Shown here piece by piece: positions 33,714 through 41,594 of a stretch of DNA of 64,000 nt. A program made the position numbers and the translations under genes. Source of the stretch: Sulfurospirillum sp. (GTDB lineage Bacteria > Campylobacterota > Campylobacteria > Campylobacterales > Arcobacteraceae); assembly GCA_030491005.1 (NCBI GenBank), contig JAKZMJ010000001.1, forward strand, positions 1 through 64,000. The letters are read 5' to 3'. The notes beneath the pieces were generated by a model. That model saw only the letters and a program-made list of their open reading frames with translations. It was not told the origin of the DNA and searched no databases. Numbering within the stretch: the first letter of the stretch is position 1; each line of letters opens with the position of its first letter.

Positions 33714-34266
33714 TAAAAAAAGTTTAGATAAGGCTTACCATTTATTTGAAAGTGGAGATATTAATAATATTGAGATAGGAACATTCAAAGGATTACAACA
33801 AATACACGAATACATTTTTGAAGGATTATATGATTTTGCTGGTGAGATTAGAGAAGTAAATATCTCAAAAGGTGGATTTAGGTTTGCAAATAGTTTATAT
33901 CTAAAAGAAATATTACCTAGAATTGAACAAATGCCACAAAATAACTTTAAGGAGATTATTGAAAAATATGTTGAAATGAATATTGCCCATCCATTTATGG
34001 AAGGCAATGGTAGAACTATGAGAATATGGCTTGATAGTATTTTAAAAAATAAACTCAAAAAAGTAGTTAATTGGAAAAATGTAAGTAAAGAATTATATCT
34101 TCAATCTATGGAGAGAAGTCCTATAAATGATTTAGAAATAGTAACTTTACTATTTGAAAACTTAACAGATAAAATCAATGATAAAGAAGTGATTTTTAAA
34201 GGTATAGAACAATCGTATTATTACGAAGGGTATGAAACAAACAATAAACAAACAAAAAAGGATTAA
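33700..34266 (+). CDS. fic: Fic-domain protein (AMP-transferase), class III type
   Basis: This 188-residue protein carries the Fic active-site motif HPFMEGNGR (H97 to R105), which transfers AMP or a similar group from a nucleotide to target proteins. The flap region is KGGFRFA near residue 57. The C-terminus contains SYYYEG (S172 to G177), which fits the inhibitory [S/T]xxxE[G/N] motif that class III Fic proteins such as that of Neisseria carry at their own C-terminus. I start it at ATG 33700, which lies inside the upstream gene. The following gene starts two bases after its stop. Confidence 0.8.
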   Translation: MENIDKKSLDKAYHLFESGDINNIEIGTFKGLQQIHEYIFEGLYDFAGEIREVNISKGGFRFANSLYLKEILPRIEQMPQNNFKEIIEKYVEMNIAHPFMEGNGRTMRIWLDSILKNKLKKVVNWKNVSKELYLQSMERSPINDLEIVTLLFENLTDKINDKEVIFKGIEQSYYYEGYETNNKQTKKD

Positions 34267-34268
34267 AA

Positions 34269-34727
34269 ATGGAAACAATGTTAGTAATAGTATCAATATT
34301 TGCTTTAGCTTCATTTATTGTATGGGTATGGGCTTTAATAGATATATTAAAAAGTGAATTCACAAGTACCAATAAAATTATATGGTTACTTGTAGTGTTT
34401 TTTCTATCTATCATAGGAGTATTATTATACTACTTCATAGGAAGAAAACAAAAAGCAAACAATCAAAGAGGAGATACAAAAATGAAAGCAATTAATTTAA
34501 AGGTATACACAAAGATAGTTTTATCACTCTTATTTATTATGATGACTTTTACATCTTGTGGAGATAAGTATACAGGAGAGGCTTCAACTCCCCAAGAAGC
34601 AGTAGAAAAGTTTTTTATGAATATGATAAGAGGAGATATAGATATAGCTCAGAATTATCTAGCAAAAGGAAAAAAAGCTGAGCTTATCAAAGATTTTTAT
34701 TATAGAGAAATTTTTTATAAAATCTGA
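34269..34727 (+). CDS. PLDc_N-like membrane protein fused by frameshift to a lipoprotein start
   Basis: Residues 1-70 form a small two-membrane-segment protein (VSIFALASFIVWVWALIDIL, then IIWLLVVFFLSIIGVLLYYF) of the phospholipase-D-nuclease N-terminal (PLDc_N) type, which elsewhere occurs in envelope proteins and as possible immunity proteins. One extra base near the end, relative to copy 1, removes its stop and joins it in frame to the lipoprotein start at 34482. The reading frame then ends at 34727 inside the broken lipoprotein. The fused product of 152 residues is probably accidental. Confidence 0.6.
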   Translation: METMLVIVSIFALASFIVWVWALIDILKSEFTSTNKIIWLLVVFFLSIIGVLLYYFIGRKQKANNQRGDTKMKAINLKVYTKIVLSLLFIMMTFTSCGDKYTGEASTPQEAVEKFFMNMIRGDIDIAQNYLAKGKKAELIKDFYYREIFYKI

Positions 34728-34899
34728 TACTTTTGAAATGAAAACGAAATTAGACTATAAAAAAGGTAATAATGCAGTTTTTTTGTTTGGTATAAAAAAC
34801 TTCAGAAGCAAAAAAATGGAGAAGAGAATATAAAAAAAGAACTCAAGTAATACTAATATTATCAAAATGGTTCTTGGAAAATAAAAAATAATTATAAAT
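34482..34899 (+). pseudogene. Broken copy of the lipoprotein gene
   Basis: The first 60 or so codons match the intact gene at 31630, including the lipobox FTSC. The frame is then lost (stop at 34725-34727) and several more small insertions and deletions follow. Matching fragments such as GATACTTTTGAAATGAAAAC and an ending like WKIK show that the rest of the gene is still recognisable. Confidence 0.8.
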
Positions 34900-34911
34900 A
34901 AGGCTCAAAAA

Positions 34912-35470
34912 ATGAAAAAAATACTATTTATATATTTGTTCTTTATTTACTCTTTATTTGGTGCAAATGAAAGTTCTATTATACCTACAGATGTATTTGC
35001 TAAGTCAAATGACTTCAATATAAATAAAACTTGTAAGCCTACTTGTAGAGCATTGACATCAGATTATAAATCTAAAGTAATAGCTTTTAATCCTTTTACT
35101 GGATTAACTTCTTGTGATATTACTTATGTTAATAAGAGTTACTCAAAATCAACTGTCCCATTAACAGACAAGTGGATTAGTGGCAGATACTACTAATGCA
35201 CAATGTATTAAAGACACTTCTAATAAAGTACCTTATGATAGTAGTATATCTAGTTCTAAAGGTATAAAAGTTAACTCTATTGATGATATAAAATATAATC
35301 CTCAAATGACCTTTTCAAGATTTATGGTAGCTTTGATTACTTTGGATACAGAAGTTATTAATTTTGATGAAACTGCAAGAACTGGTACTTTGGTTTTAAA
35401 GAATAGTAGTTATAATACAGGTAGGTTAGATAATTCACAAAAAGCAAGATTAACATCTAATGATATATAA
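34912..35470 (+). pseudogene. Frameshifted copy of the secreted-protein gene
   Basis: This copy of the gene at 32062 has an extra base near 35166 (ACAGACAAGTGG against ACAGGAAGTGG), so the first frame stops at 35196 and the second frame resumes to 35470. The second frame carries about 24 codons (LKNSSYNTGRLDNSQK and onward) that are missing from copy 1, giving a view of the original C-terminal continuation. Confidence 0.8.
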
Positions 35471-35544
35471 TAATGAAGAAAGAAATAAACATATAAATTT
35501 TATGCAAAATATTTTAAATGAAATACACAAAAGATAATTAGAAT

Positions 35545-36213
35545 ATGGATATATATCCACTTGATAAATATTCGTATTCATTTCCAAATCCACATTTTGC
35601 AAATGATGAGGGCTTATTGGCGTATGGAGGAGATTTATCTCCTACACGATTAATAAGTGCTTATTCAAAAGGTATTTTTCCTTGGTACAATGAAAGTGAC
35701 CCTATTTTATGGTGGAGTCCAAACCCTAGATTGATTTTAGAATTAGATGAATTTAAAATCTCAAAATCTTTACAAAAAACAATTAATAAAAATATTTTTG
35801 AAATAAAATTTAATCAAAATTTTACAGAAGTAATAAAACAATGTGCAGAAATAAAAAGATTTGAACAAAATGGAACTTGGATAATCCAAGATGTTATTCA
35901 AGCATATAGCAAACTTTTTGATATGGGTTTTGCTAATTCCTTTGAAGCATATTTTAATGGAAAATTAGTTGCAGGAGGATATGGTATAAATATTGGAAAT
36001 ATTTTTTGTGGTGAATCAATGTTTTCAAAAAAAACAGATGCCTCTAAAGTTGCCTTATATTATTTAGTAAAAAGATTAAAGAAAAATGGTTTTAAACTAA
36101 TAGATTGTCAAGTTCCATCTAAGCATTTAATATCATTGGGTGCTAAAGCCATTTCACGAAAAAGATTTTTGCACTTAGTTAAAAACTCTTTAGAAAATCC
36201 TAAAACTTTTTGA
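35545..36213 (+). CDS. aat: Leucyl/phenylalanyl-tRNA-protein transferase
   Basis: This 222-residue enzyme attaches Leu or Phe to proteins with N-terminal Lys or Arg, marking them for ClpS-ClpA-ClpP. It has the family sequences FPNPHFANDEGLLAYGGDL, YSKGIFPWYNESDPILWWSPNPR, NGTWIIQD and FCGESMFS. It is separated from clpS-clpA by the accessory block that starts at 30522, although the three usually adjoin in relatives. The ribosome region is weak (AATTAGAAT). Confidence 0.95.
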   Translation: MDIYPLDKYSYSFPNPHFANDEGLLAYGGDLSPTRLISAYSKGIFPWYNESDPILWWSPNPRLILELDEFKISKSLQKTINKNIFEIKFNQNFTEVIKQCAEIKRFEQNGTWIIQDVIQAYSKLFDMGFANSFEAYFNGKLVAGGYGINIGNIFCGESMFSKKTDASKVALYYLVKRLKKNGFKLIDCQVPSKHLISLGAKAISRKRFLHLVKNSLENPKTF

Positions 36214-36281
36214 TTTAAGACTTCATTTACAACAAATATTGTTCATATTAGTATAGCAAATATTTTAGAGCTAAATAGAAA

Positions 36282-37073
36282 TTAAATTTTAATTTCTAAA
36301 GCTATTGGGCAGTGATCACTTCCTAGAACATCAGGTAAAATATAAGCATCACTAATATTATCTTTTAAATCATCACTTACATAAAAATAGTCAATTCTCC
36401 AACCTACATTATTGGCTCTAGCATTTGCCCTATAAGACCACCAGCTATATGAATCTGCTTTATCTTTATGTATATATCTAAAAGTATCTGTATATCCACA
36501 TGCTAAAAACTTATCTATCCAAGCTCTCTCCATTGGTAAAAATCCAGAAATTTTTTCATTTGCTTTTGGTCGTGCTAAATCAATAGGGTGATGAGCAGTA
36601 TTTACATCACCACAGATTATGATTGATTTTCCTTTAGATTTTAATTCCTCACAATAATCTAAAAACCTATCATAAAATTCCATTTTATATACAAGTCTTT
36701 CTTCTTTACTTTGACCATTTGGAAAATATACATTAAAGAAAACGATATCTTTATCTCCTAAGCTAAAATGTGCTTCATTTATTCTACCTTCGTCTAAGAC
36801 ATCAACATCTCTACAGTTGCCTTCATACGATAAAGCGATATCAGTATAAAGTGCAGTTCCAGAGCGTCCTTTTATAATACAAGAGCTTACTAAAATATTC
36901 TTATATTTTTTTTCAAAGATACTTGTAGGAATTTGTTCTTTTTGTGCTTTTGTTTCTTGAATTCCAAGAATATCAATATTGGCATCATCTACCCATCTTA
37001 GGGCTTCTTTTTTATCAACTGCTCTAATACCGTTTACATTCCAAGATATAAATTTATAAGTTTTTTGTGACAT
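36282..37073 (-). CDS. xth: Exodeoxyribonuclease III
   Basis: This 263-residue AP endonuclease/exonuclease repairs abasic sites. It shows the conserved blocks SWNVNGIRA, LGIQETKAQ (catalytic E), NVYFPNGQ, GDVNTAH, and the ending DVLGSDHCPIALEI with the catalytic D-H pair. The length is standard. A short palindrome overlaps its stop codon at about 36276-36298 and may help end transcription of both converging genes. Confidence 0.95.
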   Translation of the reverse strand: MSQKTYKFISWNVNGIRAVDKKEALRWVDDANIDILGIQETKAQKEQIPTSIFEKKYKNILVSSCIIKGRSGTALYTDIALSYEGNCRDVDVLDEGRINEAHFSLGDKDIVFFNVYFPNGQSKEERLVYKMEFYDRFLDYCEELKSKGKSIIICGDVNTAHHPIDLARPKANEKISGFLPMERAWIDKFLACGYTDTFRYIHKDKADSYSWWSYRANARANNVGWRIDYFYVSDDLKDNISDAYILPDVLGSDHCPIALEIKI

Positions 37074-37105
37074 ATTTCCTCTTTTATTTTTTAATATTTA
37101 AATAC

Positions 37106-37116
37106 ATTTTATCTAA
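37106..37116 (-). promoter_or_regulatory. -10 region for xth
   Basis: On the minus strand the sequence TTAGATAAAAT lies about 33 bases before the xth ATG. The same motif appears in the promoter regions of ileS, modA and rpsB in this window, always pointing toward the gene. Confidence 0.45.
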
Positions 37117-37263
37117 TAATTTAGCTTTTAATTGTATCTAAAATGATGCTTATACAAAATTAAAAGACAAGCTTTTATTTTATTTTAAAAAACTGCACTT
37201 CAAGTGAGTGTATAAAACGTTAAGTTATGTTCGATACTATATGAAGAAAAAAAGGTTCATTAT

Positions 37264-37992
37264 ATGAATGAGATGATAAAAACGAATGATGGTACAAATA
37301 CATTATTTTCACACAAATATCAACAATATTTTCATGATATAAAAGTAGGTGCGATGAATGAATCTTTGTACAAGCATATCGTTCCTGCTTTTTCTTTTCA
37401 TAAAAACAAAAAGAGTTTAAGAATACTAGATATTTGTTTTGGTTTAGGTTACAACACTTTTGTTACGATTTATTATATTTTGAAAAACAAACTCAAAGTA
37501 AAACTTGAAATATATTCACCTGAATTAGATAAAGATTTAATAGATTCTCTTAGTACTTTTAAATTCCCTAAAGAGTTTGATAATATCTTACATATTATAA
37601 ACTCTTTGATAAAAACAAATAAATTTGAAGATGAGAATATGTATATTGAGATATTTATAGGAAATGCTAGAGAATATATAAAAGATTTAAAAAATATCAA
37701 TATTGTATATCAAGATGCTTTTTCTAGTTTAGTAAATAAAGAACTTTGGACTTATGAGTACTTTAAAGATTTATATAAAGCTTGTGATAATGATGTAATA
37801 TTAACAACATACGCAATAGCAACTCCTGTTAGACTTTCTATGTATAAAGCTGGTTTTGAAATTTATGAAATGAAAACTTTTTACAAAAAACATACTTTGG
37901 CATTTAAAAATAAACAAAATATCAATGTAAAATATATTGATATGATTCTAAAGCAAAGTAGAAATATACAAGCACGAGCATTATTAGACTAA
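37264..37992 (+). CDS. MnmC-like tRNA uridine methyltransferase domain protein
   Basis: This 242-residue protein matches the methyltransferase half (MnmC1, DUF752-type) of the tRNA wobble-uridine enzyme: the opening NDGTNTLFSHKYQQYFHDIKVGAMNES (quoted in part), the SAM motif LDICFGLGYNTF (near residues 56-67), and VYQDAFSSLVNKELWTYEYF. It would make the 5-methylaminomethyl group on tRNA. The oxidase half is not fused, as is usual in Campylobacterota. It stands between xth and the phenol-hydroxylase operon. Confidence 0.75.
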   Translation: MNEMIKTNDGTNTLFSHKYQQYFHDIKVGAMNESLYKHIVPAFSFHKNKKSLRILDICFGLGYNTFVTIYYILKNKLKVKLEIYSPELDKDLIDSLSTFKFPKEFDNILHIINSLIKTNKFEDENMYIEIFIGNAREYIKDLKNINIVYQDAFSSLVNKELWTYEYFKDLYKACDNDVILTTYAIATPVRLSMYKAGFEIYEMKTFYKKHTLAFKNKQNINVKYIDMILKQSRNIQARALLD

Positions 37993-38049
37993 GTCTTAAT
38001 TTTTTTAATTTTTTTAATAACTCCTATATTTAATCTTTTCATTTTCTCT

Positions 38050-38076
38050 ATTATTTGCGATTAATTAGCGAATAAT
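38050..38076. promoter_or_regulatory. Imperfect inverted repeat upstream of the phenol-hydroxylase operon
   Basis: ATTATTTGCG (38050-38059) and AGCGAATAAT (38067-38076) are complementary at eight of ten positions around a 7-base spacer. The site lies about 70 bases before the operon start and could be a regulator-binding site. No regulator gene is next to it and no -24/-12 (sigma-54) promoter is visible. Confidence 0.3.
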
Positions 38077-38145
38077 TTTTATTAAACTTCATTTGTAAGT
38101 TTTAAGGCTCAAAATGTCAAAAATTTGATTAATAAGGAGGAATAT

Positions 38146-38415
38146 GTGGAAAGTATATTAGCTAGTGATCTTAAAAAATATGTCCAAATTACTAATCAAC
38201 ATAAAAATGGTTTAATTGAGTTTAATTTTTCACTTGGTGATCCAAGTTTATATGTTGAACTTGCTCTTCCTTTAGAACAATTTGAGAATTTTTGTAAGAA
38301 AAATGGTGTTCGGTATTTAACTAAACAACAAGAAATTGATGTGGAAAATGAAAAACATAAGTGGAAATATGGAGAAATTGGCACATTAAAATATAAAAAG
38401 GAGCAAATACGATGA
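38146..38415 (+). CDS. dmpK: Phenol hydroxylase assembly subunit (DmpK-like)
   Basis: This 89-residue protein matches the small DmpK/PhK subunit: the FNFSLGDPSLYVELALPLEQFENFC core and the C-terminal KWKYGEIG correspond to the family's conserved E-F-x-F-x-x-G-x-P and K-W-x-F-G-D-x-G. DmpK helps put iron into the oxygenase and is not part of the active enzyme. I start it at GTG 38146, seven bases after TAAGGAGG; an in-frame TTG at 38125 lies before that ribosome site. It overlaps dmpL by four bases. Confidence 0.85.
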   Translation: MESILASDLKKYVQITNQHKNGLIEFNFSLGDPSLYVELALPLEQFENFCKKNGVRYLTKQQEIDVENEKHKWKYGEIGTLKYKKEQIR

Positions 38416-39407
38416 CATTAGATATAAAAAGTGTTGAGATTAAAGAAAAAAGATTAACCTTTGGTCATGTTGAAAGAAGAATAGGAACACATAGGGCAGC
38501 TACTAGGTATGAAGAAGCTACTTATGACCTTCAACCAACAGTTAACTTTCATTATAGACCTACATATAATCCAAAATATGAGCTATATGACAAAAACAAA
38601 ACCAACATTAAAATGGATGATTGGTATAAATTCATAGACCCACGACAGTATTATTATTCATCTTATGTTGCAGCTAGAGCTAAACAACAAGAAGGGTCTG
38701 AGCAAAATTTTTCTTTTATTGATAAAAGAAATCTTTTAGATTCTATGCCCAATGAAGTTAAAAAACAAATATTAACTTGTATTTTACCACTTAGACATTA
38801 TGAATGGGGTGCAAATATGAATAATCTTCAAATTGTATCTGAGGGTTATGGGGCTGCAATAGCCAGTGCTGCTATGTTTCATGCAGAAGATAGATTAGGA
38901 ACTGCACAGTATCTTACAAGAGGTGCATTATTAATTACACAAAATGAAACCCAAGATTTAGATAATTCTGTAAATATTTGGGTAAATGATAGTTCGTGGC
39001 AAGGCTTACGAAAAGCTATGGAAGATAGCTTTGTACTTGAAGATTGGTTTGAATTACATTTCTTGCAAAATATGATTATGGATTCTTTTATTCATCCTTT
39101 ATTTTTTGATTACTATGAGTTACAATTAAATGAAAAAGGTGTAATAGCACAAAGTATGATGACTGAATTTATGAGAACTTGGTACGATGAATCTTCAAAA
39201 TGGGTAGATAAAACAATACAAATTGCCTGTGAAGAATCAGATGCTAATAATGAACTTTTAAGTTCTTGGGCTAAGAAATATATACCAATTATAGAAGAAG
39301 CTACTTTATCATTAGCTAAAAATTTAGTTGATAATCATATTGAAACTGTTGCATCTATTAAGCAAAATTTGCTTGATCGTTTAGCTAAACATTCAATAAT
39401 AGTATAG
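38412..39407 (+). CDS. dmpL: Phenol hydroxylase oxygenase beta subunit (DmpL-like)
   Basis: This 331-residue subunit is the ferritin-like beta chain of the diiron oxygenase. It lacks iron ligands but has the family's RPTYNPKYELYDKNKT start region, DPRQYYYSSYVAARAKQQE, LPLRHYEWGANM and DWFELHFLQNMIMDSFIHPLFF. It pairs with the alpha chain encoded two genes downstream. The ribosome site AAAAAGGAG is inside dmpK and the genes overlap by ATGA. Confidence 0.92.
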   Translation: MTLDIKSVEIKEKRLTFGHVERRIGTHRAATRYEEATYDLQPTVNFHYRPTYNPKYELYDKNKTNIKMDDWYKFIDPRQYYYSSYVAARAKQQEGSEQNFSFIDKRNLLDSMPNEVKKQILTCILPLRHYEWGANMNNLQIVSEGYGAAIASAAMFHAEDRLGTAQYLTRGALLITQNETQDLDNSVNIWVNDSSWQGLRKAMEDSFVLEDWFELHFLQNMIMDSFIHPLFFDYYELQLNEKGVIAQSMMTEFMRTWYDESSKWVDKTIQIACEESDANNELLSSWAKKYIPIIEEATLSLAKNLVDNHIETVASIKQNLLDRLAKHSIIV

Positions 39408-39416
39408 GAGAGAATT

Positions 39417-39692
39417 ATGAGCGATAATAATGTATTTTTAGTACTTCAAAGCGTAGAAGATGCAAAACCTATAATTGAAGCTATAAAAAAAGATAATCCA
39501 AATGCGGTAATACAAACTCAACCAGCTATGACTAAAATCACAGCATCAAGAAGACTAACTATTCAGGCTTCAACGATGGAAGATATCATAGGAAGAACTT
39601 GGGATCCACAAGAATTGCAGTTGGTATTAGTAACTTTAGCAGGAAATGTTGATGAAGATTATGATCATTTTACACTTTATTGGGACAATTAG
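39417..39692 (+). CDS. dmpM: Phenol hydroxylase effector/regulatory protein (DmpM-like)
   Basis: This 91-residue protein is the coupling component that binds the oxygenase and controls access to the diiron site. It has the family sequences NNVFLVLQSVEDAKPIIEAI and the central ITASRRLTIQASTMEDIIGR, and ends EDYDHFTLYWDN. It carries no cofactor. A GGAGAGAATT ribosome site precedes the ATG, nine bases after dmpL. Confidence 0.9.
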   Translation: MSDNNVFLVLQSVEDAKPIIEAIKKDNPNAVIQTQPAMTKITASRRLTIQASTMEDIIGRTWDPQELQLVLVTLAGNVDEDYDHFTLYWDN

Positions 39693-39701
39693 GAGATAAC
39701 T

Positions 39702-41219
39702 ATGACAATGAACACTACAAAAAGAAAAAAACGTTTAAATATGAAAGATAAATATAAACATATGACAAGGTTAGGTTGGGAAACTACATATCAAGATATG
39801 GATAAAGTTTTTCCTAATGATAAATTTGAGGGTATTAAAATCCATGATTGGGAAGCATGGGAAGATCCATTTAGAATGACTATGGATTCTTATTGGAAGT
39901 ATCAAGGTGAAAAAGACAAGAAACTATATGCCATTATTGATGCCTTTGCACAAAATAATGCTCAAAAAAATATAACAGATGCAAGATATATAAATGCCTT
40001 AAAGCTATTTTTAACAGGTGTCTCACCTTTAGAATATCAAGCACATAGAGGTTTTGCTCATGTAGCACGTAATTTTAGAGGAGATGGTCCAAGAGTAGCT
40101 TGTCAAATGCAAGCAATTGATGAACTAAGACATGTGCAAACACAAATTCATACTTTAAGTCATTATAATAAATACTTTAATGGTTTTTCAGAATTCACAC
40201 ATTGGCATGATAGAGTATGGTATTTATCCGTTCCTAAGTCTTTTTTTGATGATGCAAGAACAGCAGGACCTTTTGAATATATGATAGCAATTGGTTTTTC
40301 TTTTGAATATGTATTAACTAATCTTTTATTTGTTCCTTTTATGAGTGGTGCTGCATATAACGGAGATATGGCAACGGTAACTTTTGGTTTTTCAGCTCAA
40401 AGTGATGAAGCAAGACATATGACTTTAGGTCTTCAAGCTATTAAATTTATGCTAGAACAAGACCCTGATAATCTACCAATTATTCAAAAATGGATTGATA
40501 AATGGACTTGGAGAGGATATAAAGTTTTAGGACTTGTATCAATGATGATGGATTATATGTTGCCTGAATCTCCTCAGTCTTGGAAGGAAGCATGGGAGTT
40601 GTATTTTGAAGAAAATACAATTGCATTATTTAAAGATTTAGAACGATATGGTATTACAATTCCTAAGTGTGCAGCAACTGTTAGTGCTGAAAAAGAACAT
40701 CTATCTCATCAAATTTGGATGACTTTTTATACTCACAATGCTGCTGCTCCTCTTCATATATGGTTACCAGATGAAAAGAAAATGGATTGGCTAAGTGAAA
40801 AATATCCAAATACTTTTGATAAATATTATAGACCTGTGTATGAGCATTGGGCAAAACTTGAAAAAGAAGGAAAACGTTATTATTCTGAGATGCTTCCTCA
40901 ACTTTGCCAAACTTGTCAAATACCTATGTTATACACAGAAATTGAGAATGGTGAACCGACACAAATAGCACATAGACATACTATGTTTAATAATGAAAGG
41001 TTTCATTTTTGTTCAGATCATTGTAAAGAAATATTTGAAAATGAACCTGAAAAATATACACATTCATGGATGCCTGTTCATCAGATATTCCAAGGAAATT
41101 GTGGAGGTGCAACTATACCTGAAGTATTAGATTGGTATAAAATGAAGTTTGCACAAGATAATTTAGATTATGTAGGTAGTGAAGATGAAAAAACATGGAA
41201 ATCTTGGAAAAATCAATAA
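39702..41219 (+). CDS. dmpN: Phenol hydroxylase oxygenase alpha subunit (DmpN-like)
   Basis: This 505-residue subunit holds the catalytic diiron centre. All six expected ligands are visible: E111 (SPLEYQAH), E141 and H144 (IDELRH), E202 (FEYVLT), E236 and H239 (SDEARH). A C-terminal YHS-type domain, about residues 400-450, has cysteine pairs (QLCQTCQI, HFCSDHC). The protein hydroxylates aromatic rings, phenol or a relative, using oxygen; the true substrate cannot be read from the sequence. It is the usual length and the frame is intact. Confidence 0.94.
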   Translation: MTMNTTKRKKRLNMKDKYKHMTRLGWETTYQDMDKVFPNDKFEGIKIHDWEAWEDPFRMTMDSYWKYQGEKDKKLYAIIDAFAQNNAQKNITDARYINALKLFLTGVSPLEYQAHRGFAHVARNFRGDGPRVACQMQAIDELRHVQTQIHTLSHYNKYFNGFSEFTHWHDRVWYLSVPKSFFDDARTAGPFEYMIAIGFSFEYVLTNLLFVPFMSGAAYNGDMATVTFGFSAQSDEARHMTLGLQAIKFMLEQDPDNLPIIQKWIDKWTWRGYKVLGLVSMMMDYMLPESPQSWKEAWELYFEENTIALFKDLERYGITIPKCAATVSAEKEHLSHQIWMTFYTHNAAAPLHIWLPDEKKMDWLSEKYPNTFDKYYRPVYEHWAKLEKEGKRYYSEMLPQLCQTCQIPMLYTEIENGEPTQIAHRHTMFNNERFHFCSDHCKEIFENEPEKYTHSWMPVHQIFQGNCGGATIPEVLDWYKMKFAQDNLDYVGSEDEKTWKSWKNQ

Positions 41220-41231
41220 TAAGGATATAAA

Positions 41232-41594
41232 ATGGCAGTAAAATCAATAGGAAAATATGAAGCAATTATGATGGATAAGGTTGAAAATTTCCATGGTAAT
41301 CAAGTAGTTTATATAGGCTGGGATAAACATAGATTAATAAATTCAGCAATGGCATTTCCTTTACCTCCACAAATGCCATTTTCAGCATTGTTAAGTGATG
41401 TAATGCCCCAATGTTATAAAGATCATCCAGATTTTGAAAAAGTTGTTTGGGATGATAGTGTTATTTGGCGTTTAAATGGTCAAACTTTTACACCTGATGT
41501 TAATAAGTCTTTAGAAGAAAATGGCATTGATCATAAATCTTTAATAAGATTTGAAACACCAAATCTTACAGGACTTAATGGAGTAGGAATGTGA
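41232..41594 (+). CDS. dmpO: Phenol hydroxylase gamma subunit (DmpO-like)
   Basis: This 120-residue subunit completes the oxygenase hexamer. Family features are VENFHGNQVVYIGWDKHRL, MAFPLPPQMPFSALLSDVMP and the ending NLTGLNGVGM. A TAAGGATATAAA ribosome site precedes the ATG, 12 bases after dmpN, and its stop overlaps dmpP by four bases. Confidence 0.92.
   Translation: MAVKSIGKYEAIMMDKVENFHGNQVVYIGWDKHRLINSAMAFPLPPQMPFSALLSDVMPQCYKDHPDFEKVVWDDSVIWRLNGQTFTPDVNKSLEENGIDHKSLIRFETPNLTGLNGVGM

Larger units (their letters stand above)
34236..35395 (+). repeat. 1.15-kb direct repeat, copy 2
   Basis: This is the second copy of the segment at 31392-32541, with the same three genes in the same order. 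Here the first gene is intact but fused, and the second and third are frameshifted. Beyond 35395 the third gene continues for another 75 bases that copy 1 lacks. Confidence 0.85.

Noticed and set aside
36276-36298. Palindrome around the xth stop as a strong terminator
   Set aside because: The stem is almost entirely A-T and has no clear U run, so it was mentioned with the gene but not called as a separate feature.
38000-38145. A sigma-54 (-24/-12) promoter for the phenol-hydroxylase operon, as in dmp of Pseudomonas
   Set aside because: No GG-N10-GC pattern of the right form is found in the upstream region, and no DmpR-like gene is adjacent.
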